Origin: a gamma proteobacterium endosymbiont of Lamellibrachia anaximandri
GTDB taxonomy: Bacteria > Pseudomonadota > Gammaproteobacteria > Chromatiales > Chromatiaceae
Assembly (NCBI GenBank): GCA_016756855.1
Contig: JAESPD010000003.1
Location: 1 to 64,000, forward strand
Direction of reading: 5' to 3'
DNA length: 64,000 nucleotides
Part shown: piece by piece, positions 1-8,736 of the stretch
Numbering within the stretch: position 1 is the stretch's first letter
Layout of the letters: each line of letters opens with the position of its first letter
The notes under the pieces: model-generated
What the model was told of the DNA's origin: nothing
The model's database searches: none
The model's input: the letters and a program-made list of their open reading frames with translations, nothing else
Made by a program: the position numbers and the translations under genes

Positions 1-55
1 TCTCAATCTTCATAATCGCTCTCATCAGGTGATTATGAACAATTAGGGCTATTTG

Positions 56-103
56 AGACTCATTTCATGCTGGAAATACGCCACTCCTTCAGACTCATTT
101 CAT
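56..103. repeat. 13-bp direct repeat upstream of glgP
   Basis: The 13-mer AGACTCATTTCAT occurs at 56-68 and again, identical, at 91-103, a 35-bp repeat unit. It lies 87-134 bp upstream of the glycogen phosphorylase start, where activator sites often sit. The rest of positions 1-189 shows no convincing promoter or gene. Function is unknown. Confidence 0.5.
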
Positions 104-189
104 ATTGGGCAAGGCTCTAACTAGCATTGACCGGCCCACCGGCGGCATAATGGGGGTTTTTCCCTATTAGAATCGGGTGAGCCAGATCC

Positions 190-2721
190 ATGACTGCCAA
201 GAGAAACGAGCAGCAAGCTACTAAGAATAACTGCGATCCAGAAAATAGAAAACTGGTTGAATTGCCTCCGTTGGGAATGGATCAAGCATCGATTTCTGAC
301 GATTTCAGGCGCTACTTCGCCCACACCCTTGGGCGTGACGATCACTGCACATCAAGCCACTATCCTTATAAGGCGCTGGCCTTTGCCATGCGTGACCGCC
401 TCATTGAGCGCTGGAAAAATACACGTCGTGTCTATGAGGATACCGACTGCAGGCGTACTTTCTATCTCTCCCTGGAGTTTCTTATGGGACGGGCTCTGAG
501 CAATACCATGCTCAATCTGGGGATCGCAGATGAAGTCAGTGCAGCAATCTACGACCTGGGCCTGACACTCGAGGATATTCGGGAGAGTGAGCCGGATGCC
601 GGTCTCGGCAACGGTGGTTTGGGTCGTTTGGCGGCCTGTTTCCTCGACAGCTGTGCCGCCCTGCAACTGCCGGTGCGCGGTTATGGCCTCCGTTATGAAT
701 ACGGTATGTTCCGTCAGCATATCTCCAACGGACAGCAGGTTGAGGATCCGGACCACTGGCTGCGGGACGGAAACCCCTGGGAGCTGGAGCGTCCCGAATA
801 TTTTCAACGGGTCCAGTTCGGTGGGCGGACGGAGCAACACAAGGATGCGAATGGCCACGTACGGGTCAGCTGGGTCGATACCCACGATGTGCTTGCGGTG
901 CCCTATGACATCCCGATACCCGGTTTTCGCAATGGTACGGTCAATACCCTGCGCCTCTGGAAGTCGGCGGCCACCGATGAGTTCGACCTGGAGGAGTTCA
1001 ATGCCGGAGGTTACACGGAAGCCGTGGCGGCGAAGAACTCTGCCGAAAACATCACCATGGTGCTCTATCCCAACGATGCGAGCGAAAATGGCAAGGAGTT
1101 GCGCCTGCGACAGCAGTATTTCCTCGCCTCAGCGAGCATCAAGGACGTGATGCGGGAGTGGCGGGAGAGCCATGCGGATTTCTCCAGCTTTGCAGAGAAG
1201 AACTGTTTTCAGCTCAACGACACCCACCCCAGTATCTCGGTTGCCGAATTGATGCGTCAGTTGATGGACGAACACGGGATGCTGTGGGACGAGGCCTGGA
1301 CGATTGTCTCGTCCACCATGGCCTATACCAACCACACCTTGTTGCCGGAAGCTCTGGAGCGGTGGCCGGTGCGGCTCTTCGACCAGCTTTTGCCTCGACT
1401 GCTGGAGATCATCTACGAGATCAACGCCCGCTTCCTTACCCAAGTGGCCCAGCACTGGCCTGGTGATACCGACCGTCTGCGCCGTATGTCGATCATTGAA
1501 GAGGGGCATGAGCCGATGGTGCGCATGGCCTATCTGGCGCTGGTGGGCTGCTTCTCGGTGAATGGCGTGGCCGCACTCCATACGCAACTGCTGAAAGAGG
1601 GGCTGTTTCAGGATTTCTACGCAATGTGGCCGCAGCGTTTCAACAACAAGACCAACGGGGTGACCCCCCGCCGTTGGCTGGCGGCCTGTAATCCAGGTCT
1701 GCGTGATCTGATCGATGAAACCATCGGCAATGGCTGGATCTCTCATCTGCCAAACCTGGAACAGTTGGCGGACAAGACCGAGAGTCGCACCTTTCGTCGA
1801 CTCTGGCGCAACATCAAGCAGGAGAACAAGGCGCGGCTGGCCCGGATGGTGAAAGCCGATTGCGATGTGGTGTTCGATACCGAATCCATGTTTGACGTGC
1901 AGGTCAAGCGTATCCACGAATATAAACGTCAGCTGCTCAATATTCTGCATGTCATCCACCTCTATAATCGCATCAAGGCGGGTGACACGGAGAGCTGGAC
2001 CAATCGTTGTGTGTTGATCGGTGGCAAGGCGGCGCCGGGTTACCAGATGGCGAAGCTGATCATCAAACTGGCCAGCAGTGTCGCCAGGGTGGTCAACAAT
2101 GATCCGGATGTGGGCGATCGGCTGAAACTCGCTTTTCTGCCCAACTATAGGGTCTCGGCAATGGAGGCCATCGCGCCTGCCGCAGATCTGTCTGAACAGA
2201 TCTCGACCGCAGGCAAAGAGGCCTCGGGTACCGGCAACATGAAATTCATGATGAACGGCGCTGTGACCATCGGCACCCTGGATGGTGCCAATATCGAGAT
2301 CCTCGAAGAGGTTGGGATCGATAATTTCTTCCTCTTCGGCCTGACCACTGTTGATGTGGAGGCGAAGCGGCGCCACTACGATCCCAATACCATCATCGAC
2401 AGGGATCCTGCATTTCTGAAGGTGATGAAGCTGTTGGAGAGCAGCTATTTCAATCAGTTTGAACCGGGGCTCTTCGATCCCATCATCGAGTCGATTCGCA
2501 GTCCCTATGATCCCTGGATGACAGCTGCGGATTTCCACAGTTATGTCGATGCTCAGGAGCAGGCGGCCCTGGCCTATCAGGATCAGGATGAGTGGGTGCG
2601 CATGAGCATCATCAATGCCGCGAAAAGCGGTCACTTCTCCACCGACAGGACTATGGAAGAGTACAATCGGGATATCTGGCGGCTGGAGCCGGTGACGGCG
2701 CCCCCGGTTTCCCCGGCGTAA
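190..2721 (+). CDS. glgP: Glycogen/starch phosphorylase
   Basis: Cytoplasmic phosphorylase that releases glucose-1-phosphate from glycogen or maltodextrin using phosphate and pyridoxal phosphate. The 843-residue length is normal for the family. N-terminal landmarks are the run FYLSLEFLMGR (about residue 95) and GLGNGGLGRLAACFLDS (about 138). The C-terminal PLP site EASGTGNMKF places the Schiff-base lysine at residue 685. The start ATG opens with MTAKRNEQQ, a short variable leader before the conserved region. The next gene, ycgL, begins 2 bp after the stop. A 501-codon open frame on the opposite strand is a shadow. The closest alternative is maltodextrin phosphorylase (malP), which cannot be separated by eye. 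Confidence 0.95.
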   Translation: MTAKRNEQQATKNNCDPENRKLVELPPLGMDQASISDDFRRYFAHTLGRDDHCTSSHYPYKALAFAMRDRLIERWKNTRRVYEDTDCRRTFYLSLEFLMGRALSNTMLNLGIADEVSAAIYDLGLTLEDIRESEPDAGLGNGGLGRLAACFLDSCAALQLPVRGYGLRYEYGMFRQHISNGQQVEDPDHWLRDGNPWELERPEYFQRVQFGGRTEQHKDANGHVRVSWVDTHDVLAVPYDIPIPGFRNGTVNTLRLWKSAATDEFDLEEFNAGGYTEAVAAKNSAENITMVLYPNDASENGKELRLRQQYFLASASIKDVMREWRESHADFSSFAEKNCFQLNDTHPSISVAELMRQLMDEHGMLWDEAWTIVSSTMAYTNHTLLPEALERWPVRLFDQLLPRLLEIIYEINARFLTQVAQHWPGDTDRLRRMSIIEEGHEPMVRMAYLALVGCFSVNGVAALHTQLLKEGLFQDFYAMWPQRFNNKTNGVTPRRWLAACNPGLRDLIDETIGNGWISHLPNLEQLADKTESRTFRRLWRNIKQENKARLARMVKADCDVVFDTESMFDVQVKRIHEYKRQLLNILHVIHLYNRIKAGDTESWTNRCVLIGGKAAPGYQMAKLIIKLASSVARVVNNDPDVGDRLKLAFLPNYRVSAMEAIAPAADLSEQISTAGKEASGTGNMKFMMNGAVTIGTLDGANIEILEEVGIDNFFLFGLTTVDVEAKRRHYDPNTIIDRDPAFLKVMKLLESSYFNQFEPGLFDPIIESIRSPYDPWMTAADFHSYVDAQEQAALAYQDQDEWVRMSIINAAKSGHFSTDRTMEEYNRDIWRLEPVTAPPVSPA

Positions 2722-2723
2722 CC

Positions 2724-2996
2724 GTGGCGGAAGGCAAGCTTAATTGCTGGGTCTATCGCAGCCCGCGTAACGAGCAGATGTACCTCTATCTAAGGGAGGA
2801 GGAGAGCTTCGACTTGGTTCCTGCGCCACTGCTGGATCGTTTCGGCGCGCCTGCACTGGTGATGGAGCTGGAGTTGCATGCTGGCCGGGTCCTGGCTCGG
2901 GAGGATGTGTCAAAGGTAATGGCAAACCTGTCCGAGCAGGGATTTCATCTACAGATGCCACCGGAGATCAAACCCAAGCTCTATTTCGGTGAGTGA
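2724..2996 (+). CDS. ycgL: YcgL domain protein
   Basis: Small protein of about 90 residues matching the YcgL (DUF709) family, which is common in gammaproteobacteria and has no settled biochemical role. The start is taken as GTG 2724, which gives a protein opening (M)AEGKLNCWVYRSPRNEQMYLY, as in the family. The open frame continues further upstream inside glgP but has no family similarity there. Conserved stretches are the N-terminal CWVYRS, then LDRFGAP, and the C-terminal LSEQGFHLQMPP. It lies 2 bp after glgP and is probably cotranscribed with it. Confidence 0.85.
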   Translation: MAEGKLNCWVYRSPRNEQMYLYLREEESFDLVPAPLLDRFGAPALVMELELHAGRVLAREDVSKVMANLSEQGFHLQMPPEIKPKLYFGE

Positions 2997-3031
2997 CGGC
3001 CGGTCGGGTTTTGATTTCCCTGCAGTCTTTT

Positions 3032-3061
3032 GCCTGATCCGCTACGCTTGATCAGGCCTAC
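3032..3061. repeat. REP-like palindrome, single unit
   Basis: A 30-bp hairpin unit with arms GCCTGATC / GATCAGGC around CGCTACGCTT, ending in CCTAC. It is one of at least eight related loci in this window. It lies between the convergent ycgL and znuA genes and may also act as a transcript end, but there is no T-run. Confidence 0.75.
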
Positions 3062-3078
3062 GAATCCAACATTGCCAG

Positions 3079-3957
3079 CTAGTTTGACAGACACTGCACC
3101 AATTGGTCGGCGACTCTTCTCATGAGTTGGAAATAGGCATCCGGCCCGGCTGGCAGATCACTCCCCAATGGATCGAGTTCCGCACTGCGGGCACCTGTGT
3201 CTTTGCTGAGTGACTCCACCAACCTGGGTTCAAATTGGGGTTCGGTGAAAATGCAGCGCACCCCCTGGAGGTGGATCTTCTGCTGGAGATCGTGAATATG
3301 CCGGGCGCCACTCAGACGTTCAGGGTCGAGGGTTACCGTGCCGACTGAGTTGAGCTGGTAACGTGCTTCCAGATAGCCATAGGCGTCGTGAAAAGCGATG
3401 TAGGGGGCAGTGTGCACAGGTGCCAGGCGGGACTCCAGCTCGTGATGCAGCAGATCCAGGCGCTGCTGCAGTGTCCGTGCATTCTCTTCGTATGACCCGT
3501 GGTGTTTTGGATCCAGCAGGCTGAGACGATCGGCAATCAGCCGCACGACCCGTTTTGCCAGCAGGGGATCGAGCCAGAGATGGGGGTCGCGCCCGGTATG
3601 TGCTTCATGGTCGTGATTGTGACTTGCCTTGTTCTCAATCTCGAGCAGATCCAGTAGTGCGATATTGGGCCGTTCTGAAGCGGTCAGAATTCTCGGCAGA
3701 AAAGATTCCATTTCCGGCCCTATCCAGATGATCAGATCAGCCTGCTGGATGTGTCGCGCATCTGAGGGTTTAAGTGTGTAGCGGTGCGGTGATTGGCCGC
3801 CGGATAGCAGCAGTTGTGGATCATCTACCTCCTGCATGATACCCGCCACCAGCGAATGGATCGGTTTGATGCTCACCAGCACGGCAGCCTGGGTCCAGGA
3901 AGAGCAGCAAAAAAGCAGCAAAAGGAGGAGATGCAGGGAGAGTCTGGCGTGAGTCAT
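3079..3957 (-). CDS. znuA: Zinc ABC transporter substrate-binding protein ZnuA
   Basis: Periplasmic zinc-binding component of a ZnuABC importer (cluster 9 solute-binding family). It has an N-terminal signal peptide of about 24 residues with a leucine-rich core. Likely metal-binding histidines are H58 in QSPHRY, H126 in RDPHLWLDP and H190 in IAFHDAYGY. A short His/Asp-rich loop (about 112-120, SHNHDHEAH) is typical of zinc-specific members. The 292-residue length is usual. It is divergent from znuCB, with a 141-bp gap holding a candidate Zur site. Manganese-specific relatives usually lack the His loop, so zinc is the better call. Confidence 0.92.
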   Translation of the reverse strand: MTHARLSLHLLLLLLFCCSSWTQAAVLVSIKPIHSLVAGIMQEVDDPQLLLSGGQSPHRYTLKPSDARHIQQADLIIWIGPEMESFLPRILTASERPNIALLDLLEIENKASHNHDHEAHTGRDPHLWLDPLLAKRVVRLIADRLSLLDPKHHGSYEENARTLQQRLDLLHHELESRLAPVHTAPYIAFHDAYGYLEARYQLNSVGTVTLDPERLSGARHIHDLQQKIHLQGVRCIFTEPQFEPRLVESLSKDTGARSAELDPLGSDLPAGPDAYFQLMRRVADQLVQCLSN

Positions 3958-3999
3958 TATCGTTTGTGGTTAGTCGGAGGGAGGTAATTGACCGGCTGG

Positions 4000-4016
4000 G
4001 GCGCTATATTATCACC
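4000..4016. promoter_or_regulatory. Candidate Zur operator between znuA and znuCB
   Basis: GGCGCTATATTATCACC is an imperfect palindrome in the 141-bp gap between the divergent zinc uptake genes. Its AT-rich core and GTGATA-like arm resemble gammaproteobacterial Zur boxes. The site is placed by context and similarity only, and no zur gene is in the window. Confidence 0.4.
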
Positions 4017-4098
4017 TCTCTATATGGAGAGTGCGGAATTTGGACAGTGATTGAGTTGATGCCGAAGTTGGGAGCGGGAGTGGCGCAGGAGATGATGG

Positions 4099-4872
4099 AT
4101 GGCTGAGCGCGATCTGTTACTGGAGGCCGATGGCGTCAGCATGGCCTTTGGCGACCGCGAGGTGCTGCGTCATGTGAGCCTGGTTCTGCATCGGGGTGAG
4201 ATTCTCACCTTGATCGGCCCTAATGGCTCCGGCAAGAGTACCCTGGTGCGCCTGCTGCTGGGACTGCTCACGCCAACGGCGGGTGCTCTGCGCCGTGCCG
4301 ATGGACTCCGTATTGGTTATATGCCGCAGAAGTTGCAGGTCGATGAGGTTCTGCCCCTCTCCGTGGCCCGTTTTCTGACCCTCACCGGTCGTTATGCGAA
4401 GGAGAAGGTGGCAGCGGTTCTGCGAGAGGTGGGTGCCGATCATGTGTCTGATCATCCCCTGCAGAGCGTGTCTGGAGGAGAGCTGCAGCGTGTCCTGCTG
4501 GCCCGGGCTTTGTTGCGGGAGCCGGATCTGCTGGTGCTGGATGAGCCGGTGCAGGGGGTCGATGTCAATGGTCAGGTCGCGCTCTACAACTTGATCGGCC
4601 GCATTCGTGACCAACGCGGCTGTGGAATACTGATGGTCTCCCACGACCTTCATCTGGTGATGGCTGCCACGGATCGGGTGCTCTGCCTCAACCATCATGT
4701 CTGTTGTTCTGGCACCCCTGAGGTGGTGACGCGTCACCCTGCCTATCTGGATCTCTTCGGTGACGCAGCCTTCGCCGTCTATTCTCATCATCACGATCAT
4801 GCCCATGATCTACATGGCAATGTGATCCCGGGGGACGAATCGCATTGCGAATCAGGAGACTCCGATGGATGA
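4099..4872 (+). CDS. znuC: Zinc ABC transporter ATPase ZnuC
   Basis: Cytoplasmic ATPase of the zinc importer. The Walker A motif GPNGSGKST is at residues 40-48, the ABC signature SGGELQR at about 125-131, and Walker B LLVLDEP at 144-150. The C-terminus carries a histidine-rich tail (SHHHDHAHD, about 230-238), common in ZnuC and suggestive of zinc sensing or buffering. It overlaps znuB by 8 bp, so translation is probably coupled. The length of 257 residues is normal. Confidence 0.94.
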   Translation: MAERDLLLEADGVSMAFGDREVLRHVSLVLHRGEILTLIGPNGSGKSTLVRLLLGLLTPTAGALRRADGLRIGYMPQKLQVDEVLPLSVARFLTLTGRYAKEKVAAVLREVGADHVSDHPLQSVSGGELQRVLLARALLREPDLLVLDEPVQGVDVNGQVALYNLIGRIRDQRGCGILMVSHDLHLVMAATDRVLCLNHHVCCSGTPEVVTRHPAYLDLFGDAAFAVYSHHHDHAHDLHGNVIPGDESHCESGDSDG

Positions 4873-5659
4873 ATTTCTGCTGCGGGCTCTGCTGGCCGGG
4901 CTGGGCGTCGCCTGTCTGGCTGGACCGCTGGGGGCTTTTGTGGTCTGGCGGCGCATGGCCTACTTCGGCGAGGCGATGTCCCATACGGCCCTGTTGGGGG
5001 TGGGACTTGGACTGCTGTTGGGCGTGAGCACCCAGCTGTCGGTGATGCTGGTGTCGGTGACGCTGGCGGTATTGCTGGTGGCGATGCAGCAACAGCGGCA
5101 GCTGGCAAGCGACACCCTGCTGGGTATCTTTGCGCATACTGCGCTCTCTCTGGGGCTGGTGCTGTTGGCCTTTATGGAGACGGTACGGGTCGATCTCATG
5201 GGTTACCTGTTCGGGGATATCCTTGCGGTTTCCACCCTCGATCTCTACTGGATCTATGGTGGCGGTCTGCTGGTGCTGATCGTACTGATGCTGATTTGGC
5301 GCCCACTGCTGGCACTGACCGTGCATGAAGAGCTGGCTCGGGTCGAGGGGGTGCCGGTCACCCAGGTGCGCCTGCTGTTCATGATACTGATCGCCCTGGT
5401 GATTGCGGTTTCCATGAAGATTGTGGGTATTCTGCTGATTACCTCTATGATGATCATACCCCCGGCCGCAGCCCGGCGATTTGCTGTGGGGCCAGAGCAG
5501 ATGGCACTGCTGGCGGCGGCTATTGGGGCGCTTTCTGTTGTTACGGGGCTCTGGGGTTCGTTGCAATGGGATACTCCGACCGGCCCGTCTATGGTGGTGG
5601 CTGCGGGATTGCTGTTTGTGCTGGTGCAGCTCTCCGGCCTGTTTTTCCAGAGAAAATAA
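4865..5659 (+). CDS. znuB: Zinc ABC transporter permease ZnuB
   Basis: Inner-membrane permease of the zinc importer (ABC-3 family), 264 residues with about eight hydrophobic helices. The conserved segment [20 protein letters not shown] (about residues 28-47) and the later [15 protein letters not shown] (about 191-205) are family hallmarks. It starts inside the end of znuC (8-bp overlap) and forms a two-gene operon with it. Together with ZnuA it completes a high-affinity zinc uptake system. Confidence 0.93.
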   Translation: MDEFLLRALLAGLGVACLAGPLGAFVVWRRMAYFGEAMSHTALLGVGLGLLLGVSTQLSVMLVSVTLAVLLVAMQQQRQLASDTLLGIFAHTALSLGLVLLAFMETVRVDLMGYLFGDILAVSTLDLYWIYGGGLLVLIVLMLIWRPLLALTVHEELARVEGVPVTQVRLLFMILIALVIAVSMKIVGILLITSMMIIPPAAARRFAVGPEQMALLAAAIGALSVVTGLWGSLQWDTPTGPSMVVAAGLLFVLVQLSGLFFQRK

Positions 5660-5750
5660 GCATTTACTAATCCCACTGTTTTGGTTGGTATTTCAATAAG
5701 CTAGCTCAATAAGCGGATTTTATGATGCCAGATTGAAAATTGTTTGGCGT

Positions 5751-5900
5751 ATCAGGGAGGAAAACCGTATTGTTTACCGCCCTGATGACCGAGTGTGCGT
5801 GATTTTTGGCCGAAAAGGCCGGCCACATGGGGGATCAAACCATCTTCAGTAGTCCAGTCTGCATTGCAGGTCTCGACCGCATAAGGATGGAGACTGGACT
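5751..5900. promoter_or_regulatory. Structured leader upstream of aprBA
   Basis: The 316-bp gap before aprB holds three inverted repeats. ATCAGGG (5751-5757) pairs with CCCTGAT (5780-5786). GGCC-GAAAA-GGCC lies near 5807-5819. A perfect 10-bp pair AGTCCAGTCT (5851-5860) / AGACTGGACT (5891-5900) encloses a 30-nt loop and is followed by an A-rich stretch. Whether these are protein operators or an RNA leader cannot be told from sequence. No promoter hexamers were convincing. Confidence 0.5.
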
Positions 5901-5975
5901 TAAAAAAGTGCTTCTAAGCCGTGGCATTTTGCGGCGGCAGAAATCACTGCAGTGAAACCTAGGAGAAATAAAACC

Positions 5976-6449
5976 ATGCCAACATTTGTGCGTACTGAGA
6001 AGTGCGATGGCTGTAAAGGCCAGGACAAGACCGCTTGCATGTACATCTGCCCTCATGACCTGATGAAGCTGGATATGGACGGTTCTGAGACCGGTCATGC
6101 GATGAAATCCTTCAACCAGGAACCTGAGCAGTGCTGGGAGTGCTACTCCTGCATCAAGATCTGCCCTCAGCAGGCGATCGAAGCGCGTCCCTACGCCGAC
6201 ATCGTACCCATGGGCGCCTCTGTACAGCCTCTGCGCGGTACCGATTCCATCATGTGGACCATCAAGTTCCGCAACGGCACCATGAAGCGTTTCAAGTTCC
6301 CGATCCGCACCACGCCTGAAGGTTCTATCGATCCCTATGGTGATACGCCTGATGCTGACTATGCGAAGATCGGCGACATCGGCTTCTTCAACCATAATCA
6401 GCAGAACGGTTACCGCGCTGGCGATCCCAGCGAGCTGATCTGTAAATAA
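5976..6449 (+). CDS. aprB: Adenylylsulfate (APS) reductase subunit beta
   Basis: Iron-sulfur subunit of the cytoplasmic APS reductase, which interconverts sulfite plus AMP and APS. In a sulfur oxidiser it runs towards APS. ATG 5976 is chosen because AGGAGA lies at 5961-5966 and the product starts MPTFVRTEKCDGC as in the family. It has 157 residues. The cysteines for two [4Fe-4S] clusters are visible: C10, C13, C21, C25 and C53, C56, C59, C63. It is followed after 51 bp by aprA in the usual aprBA order. No aprM-type membrane gene precedes it. Confidence 0.96.
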   Translation: MPTFVRTEKCDGCKGQDKTACMYICPHDLMKLDMDGSETGHAMKSFNQEPEQCWECYSCIKICPQQAIEARPYADIVPMGASVQPLRGTDSIMWTIKFRNGTMKRFKFPIRTTPEGSIDPYGDTPDADYAKIGDIGFFNHNQQNGYRAGDPSELICK

Positions 6450-6500
6450 GTCGGATTCAGACAGAATCTACAGAACTTGAATTAACTGAGGTATTTAGAA

Positions 6501-8489
6501 ATGGCTGAATTCGGTAATCCTGATGTCGTCGAAGAAGAGGTAGACATCCTCATCATCGGCGGTGGCATGGGTGCATGCGGCGCCGCTTATGAGCTTGGTC
6601 CCTGGATCAAGGCTTCCGGTGCAGACATCAGCATAAAGCTGGTCGACAAGGCTGCTATGGATCGCTCCGGTGCTGTTGCACAGGGTCTCTCCGCTATCAA
6701 CACCTACATCGGTCCCGAGCAGGATCCTGCGGACTACGCCCGTATGGTCTCCAATGATCTGATGGGTATCACCCGCGATGATCTGGCTTACGATCTGGGT
6801 CGTCACGTTGACGAATCCGTACATCTGTTCGAAGAGTGGGGCCTGCCCATTTGGAAGACTGATGAGAACGGCGAGCGTTTCGACGGCTCCAAAGGCATGA
6901 CCTCCCTGAAAGACGGTGGCAAGCCTGTTCGTTCCGGTAAGTGGCAGATCATGATCAACGGCGAATCCTACAAATGGATCGTTGCTGAGGCTGCCAAGAA
7001 AGCACTGGGCATGGACAACATTGAAGAGCGTATCTTCGTTGTCAAGCTGGTTAACGACAAGAACGACAAGAACCGCGTTGCCGGTGCTGTCGGCTTCTCT
7101 GTTCGTGAAGACAAGGTTGCGGTCTACAAGTTCAAGGCCTGCCTGCTGGTTGCTGGTGGTTGTGTGAACATCTTCCGTCCCCGCTCTGTGGGTGAGGGTC
7201 AGGGTCGTGCCTGGTACCCCGTATGGAATGCTGGTTCCACCTACACCATGGCTGCTGAGGCTGGCGCCGAGCTGACCCTGATGGAAAATCGCTTCGTACC
7301 TACCCGCTTCAAAGACGGTTACGGTCCTGTTGGCGCATGGTTCCTGCTGTTCAAATCACAGGCTACCAACGCCTTTGGTGAGACCTACATGACCCGCAAC
7401 AAGGAGATGTTGAACGACTATCCTCCTTATGGTCAGGCTGCAGTTCCTGCGTCCTGCCTGCGTAACCACCTGATGCTCAAAGAGATGAAGGAAGGTCGCG
7501 GTCCCATCTGGATGGACACCGTTACTGCCCTTGGTAACCTGCGTGAGACCCTGTCTCCTCGTGAGGTTAAGCATCTGGAAGCAGAGGCATGGGAAGACTT
7601 CCTTGACATGTGTATCGGCCAGTGCGGTATCTGGGCTGGTGAGAACATCGAGCCTGAGAAGAAGAACTCCGAGCTGATGCCTACCGAACCCTACCTGCTG
7701 GGCTCTCACTCCGGTTGCTGCGGTATCTGGGTCTCTGGTCCTGACGATGTCGGCGCGCCGACTGAAGAGGGTCTGGGCGAAGGTATCCCTGAGCATCTGC
7801 CTTCCGGCTGGAACTGGGGCTACCGTGGCATGACCACCGTAACCGGTCTGTTCACCGCCGCTGACGGTGTTGGCGCCTCTGGTCACAAGTTCTCCTCTGG
7901 CTCACACGCCGAGGGTCGCATGTGCGCCAAGTCCATGGTTAAGTTCGTCATGGACAACAAGGATTGGAAGCCTGAGCTGGACACTTCTGTTGATCAGCTG
8001 GTTGAAGATATCTATCGCCCTGTTCGTACCTACCTTGAGCACAAGGATTACAGCACCGCGATTGATGTTAACCCCAACTACATCACTCCCAAGATGCTGC
8101 AGTTCCGTCTGCAGAAACTGATGGATGAGTATGTTGCCGGTGTTGCTACCTACTACACCACCAACGCCAACATGCTGGAAGTTGCCGAAGGCAAGCTGAA
8201 CGACCTCAAAGAGGACGCTCTGAGAATGCGCGCCAAAGATCTCCACGAGCTGCTTCGTGCCTGGGAGAACTATCACCGCATCCTGACTGCTGAAGCTCAC
8301 ATGAAGCACATTCAGTTCCGCCAGGAGTCCCGTTACCCGGGCTTCTACTACCGCGCCGACAAGAACTTTGTTGACGAGGAGAACTGGCACTGCTTCGTGA
8401 ACTCCATCTACAACAAAGAGACCAAAGAGTGGACCTGCTTCAAGCGCGCCCACGTTGACCTGGTCGACAAGTCCAAGCTGTTCAAGTAA
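6501..8489 (+). CDS. aprA: Adenylylsulfate (APS) reductase subunit alpha
   Basis: FAD-containing catalytic subunit of APS reductase, 662 residues, the usual length. The dinucleotide-binding motif IIGGGMGACGAAYE is near residue 17, and family blocks such as GLPIWKT, YMTRNKEML and RYPGFYYRADKNF are present. A TGAGGT ribosome site precedes the ATG. With AprB it oxidises sulfite with AMP to APS, from which sulfate adenylyltransferase would form ATP. No sat gene is in the window. The gene ends in a strong terminator. Electrons would pass to the Qmo/Hdr proteins encoded at 13.4-18.5 kb. Confidence 0.97.
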   Translation: MAEFGNPDVVEEEVDILIIGGGMGACGAAYELGPWIKASGADISIKLVDKAAMDRSGAVAQGLSAINTYIGPEQDPADYARMVSNDLMGITRDDLAYDLGRHVDESVHLFEEWGLPIWKTDENGERFDGSKGMTSLKDGGKPVRSGKWQIMINGESYKWIVAEAAKKALGMDNIEERIFVVKLVNDKNDKNRVAGAVGFSVREDKVAVYKFKACLLVAGGCVNIFRPRSVGEGQGRAWYPVWNAGSTYTMAAEAGAELTLMENRFVPTRFKDGYGPVGAWFLLFKSQATNAFGETYMTRNKEMLNDYPPYGQAAVPASCLRNHLMLKEMKEGRGPIWMDTVTALGNLRETLSPREVKHLEAEAWEDFLDMCIGQCGIWAGENIEPEKKNSELMPTEPYLLGSHSGCCGIWVSGPDDVGAPTEEGLGEGIPEHLPSGWNWGYRGMTTVTGLFTAADGVGASGHKFSSGSHAEGRMCAKSMVKFVMDNKDWKPELDTSVDQLVEDIYRPVRTYLEHKDYSTAIDVNPNYITPKMLQFRLQKLMDEYVAGVATYYTTNANMLEVAEGKLNDLKEDALRMRAKDLHELLRAWENYHRILTAEAHMKHIQFRQESRYPGFYYRADKNFVDEENWHCFVNSIYNKETKEWTCFKRAHVDLVDKSKLFK

Positions 8490-8515
8490 GTCTTACTTGA
8501 TAGCCTGATGGCGTG

Positions 8516-8551
8516 AAAAGTCCGGGTGTCGCAAGGCACCCGGACTTTTTT
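8516..8551 (+). terminator. Rho-independent terminator after aprA
   Basis: A GTCCGGGTG / CACCCGGAC stem with an 8-nt loop is followed directly by a T6 run, 27 bp after the aprA stop. It is the clearest terminator in the window. Confidence 0.92.
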
Positions 8552-8645
8552 GCCTCTATCGAGTCTGTAAATGAAGGGCGGCAACCCTGAATTTGTAAGG
8601 CGTGGCTTAACGTCTATAAATTGTAGGGTAGTCGGTATTCATTTG

Positions 8646-8662
8646 CGGATTATGATAATCCG
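8646..8662. promoter_or_regulatory. Perfect 17-bp palindrome upstream of the ykgJ-like gene
   Basis: CGGATTATGATAATCCG is a perfect 8+1+8 palindrome centred 83 bp before the ATG of the cysteine-cluster gene. It contains GATAAT-type hexamers as in Fur sites, but the arrangement is not the standard Fur box. It is probably an operator for an unidentified dimeric regulator. Confidence 0.5.
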
Positions 8663-8736
8663 ATAGTCAATCAATACAGTCTGGCTGATTAGTGTTCGGC
8701 AGGCTCCTTTGCCGAATTGATCCAGCGGAGAGAAAA

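Noticed and set aside
1129..2634. 501-codon open frame on the minus strand inside glgP
   Set aside because: It lies fully opposite a gene with clear catalytic motifs, and its translation shows no domain pattern.
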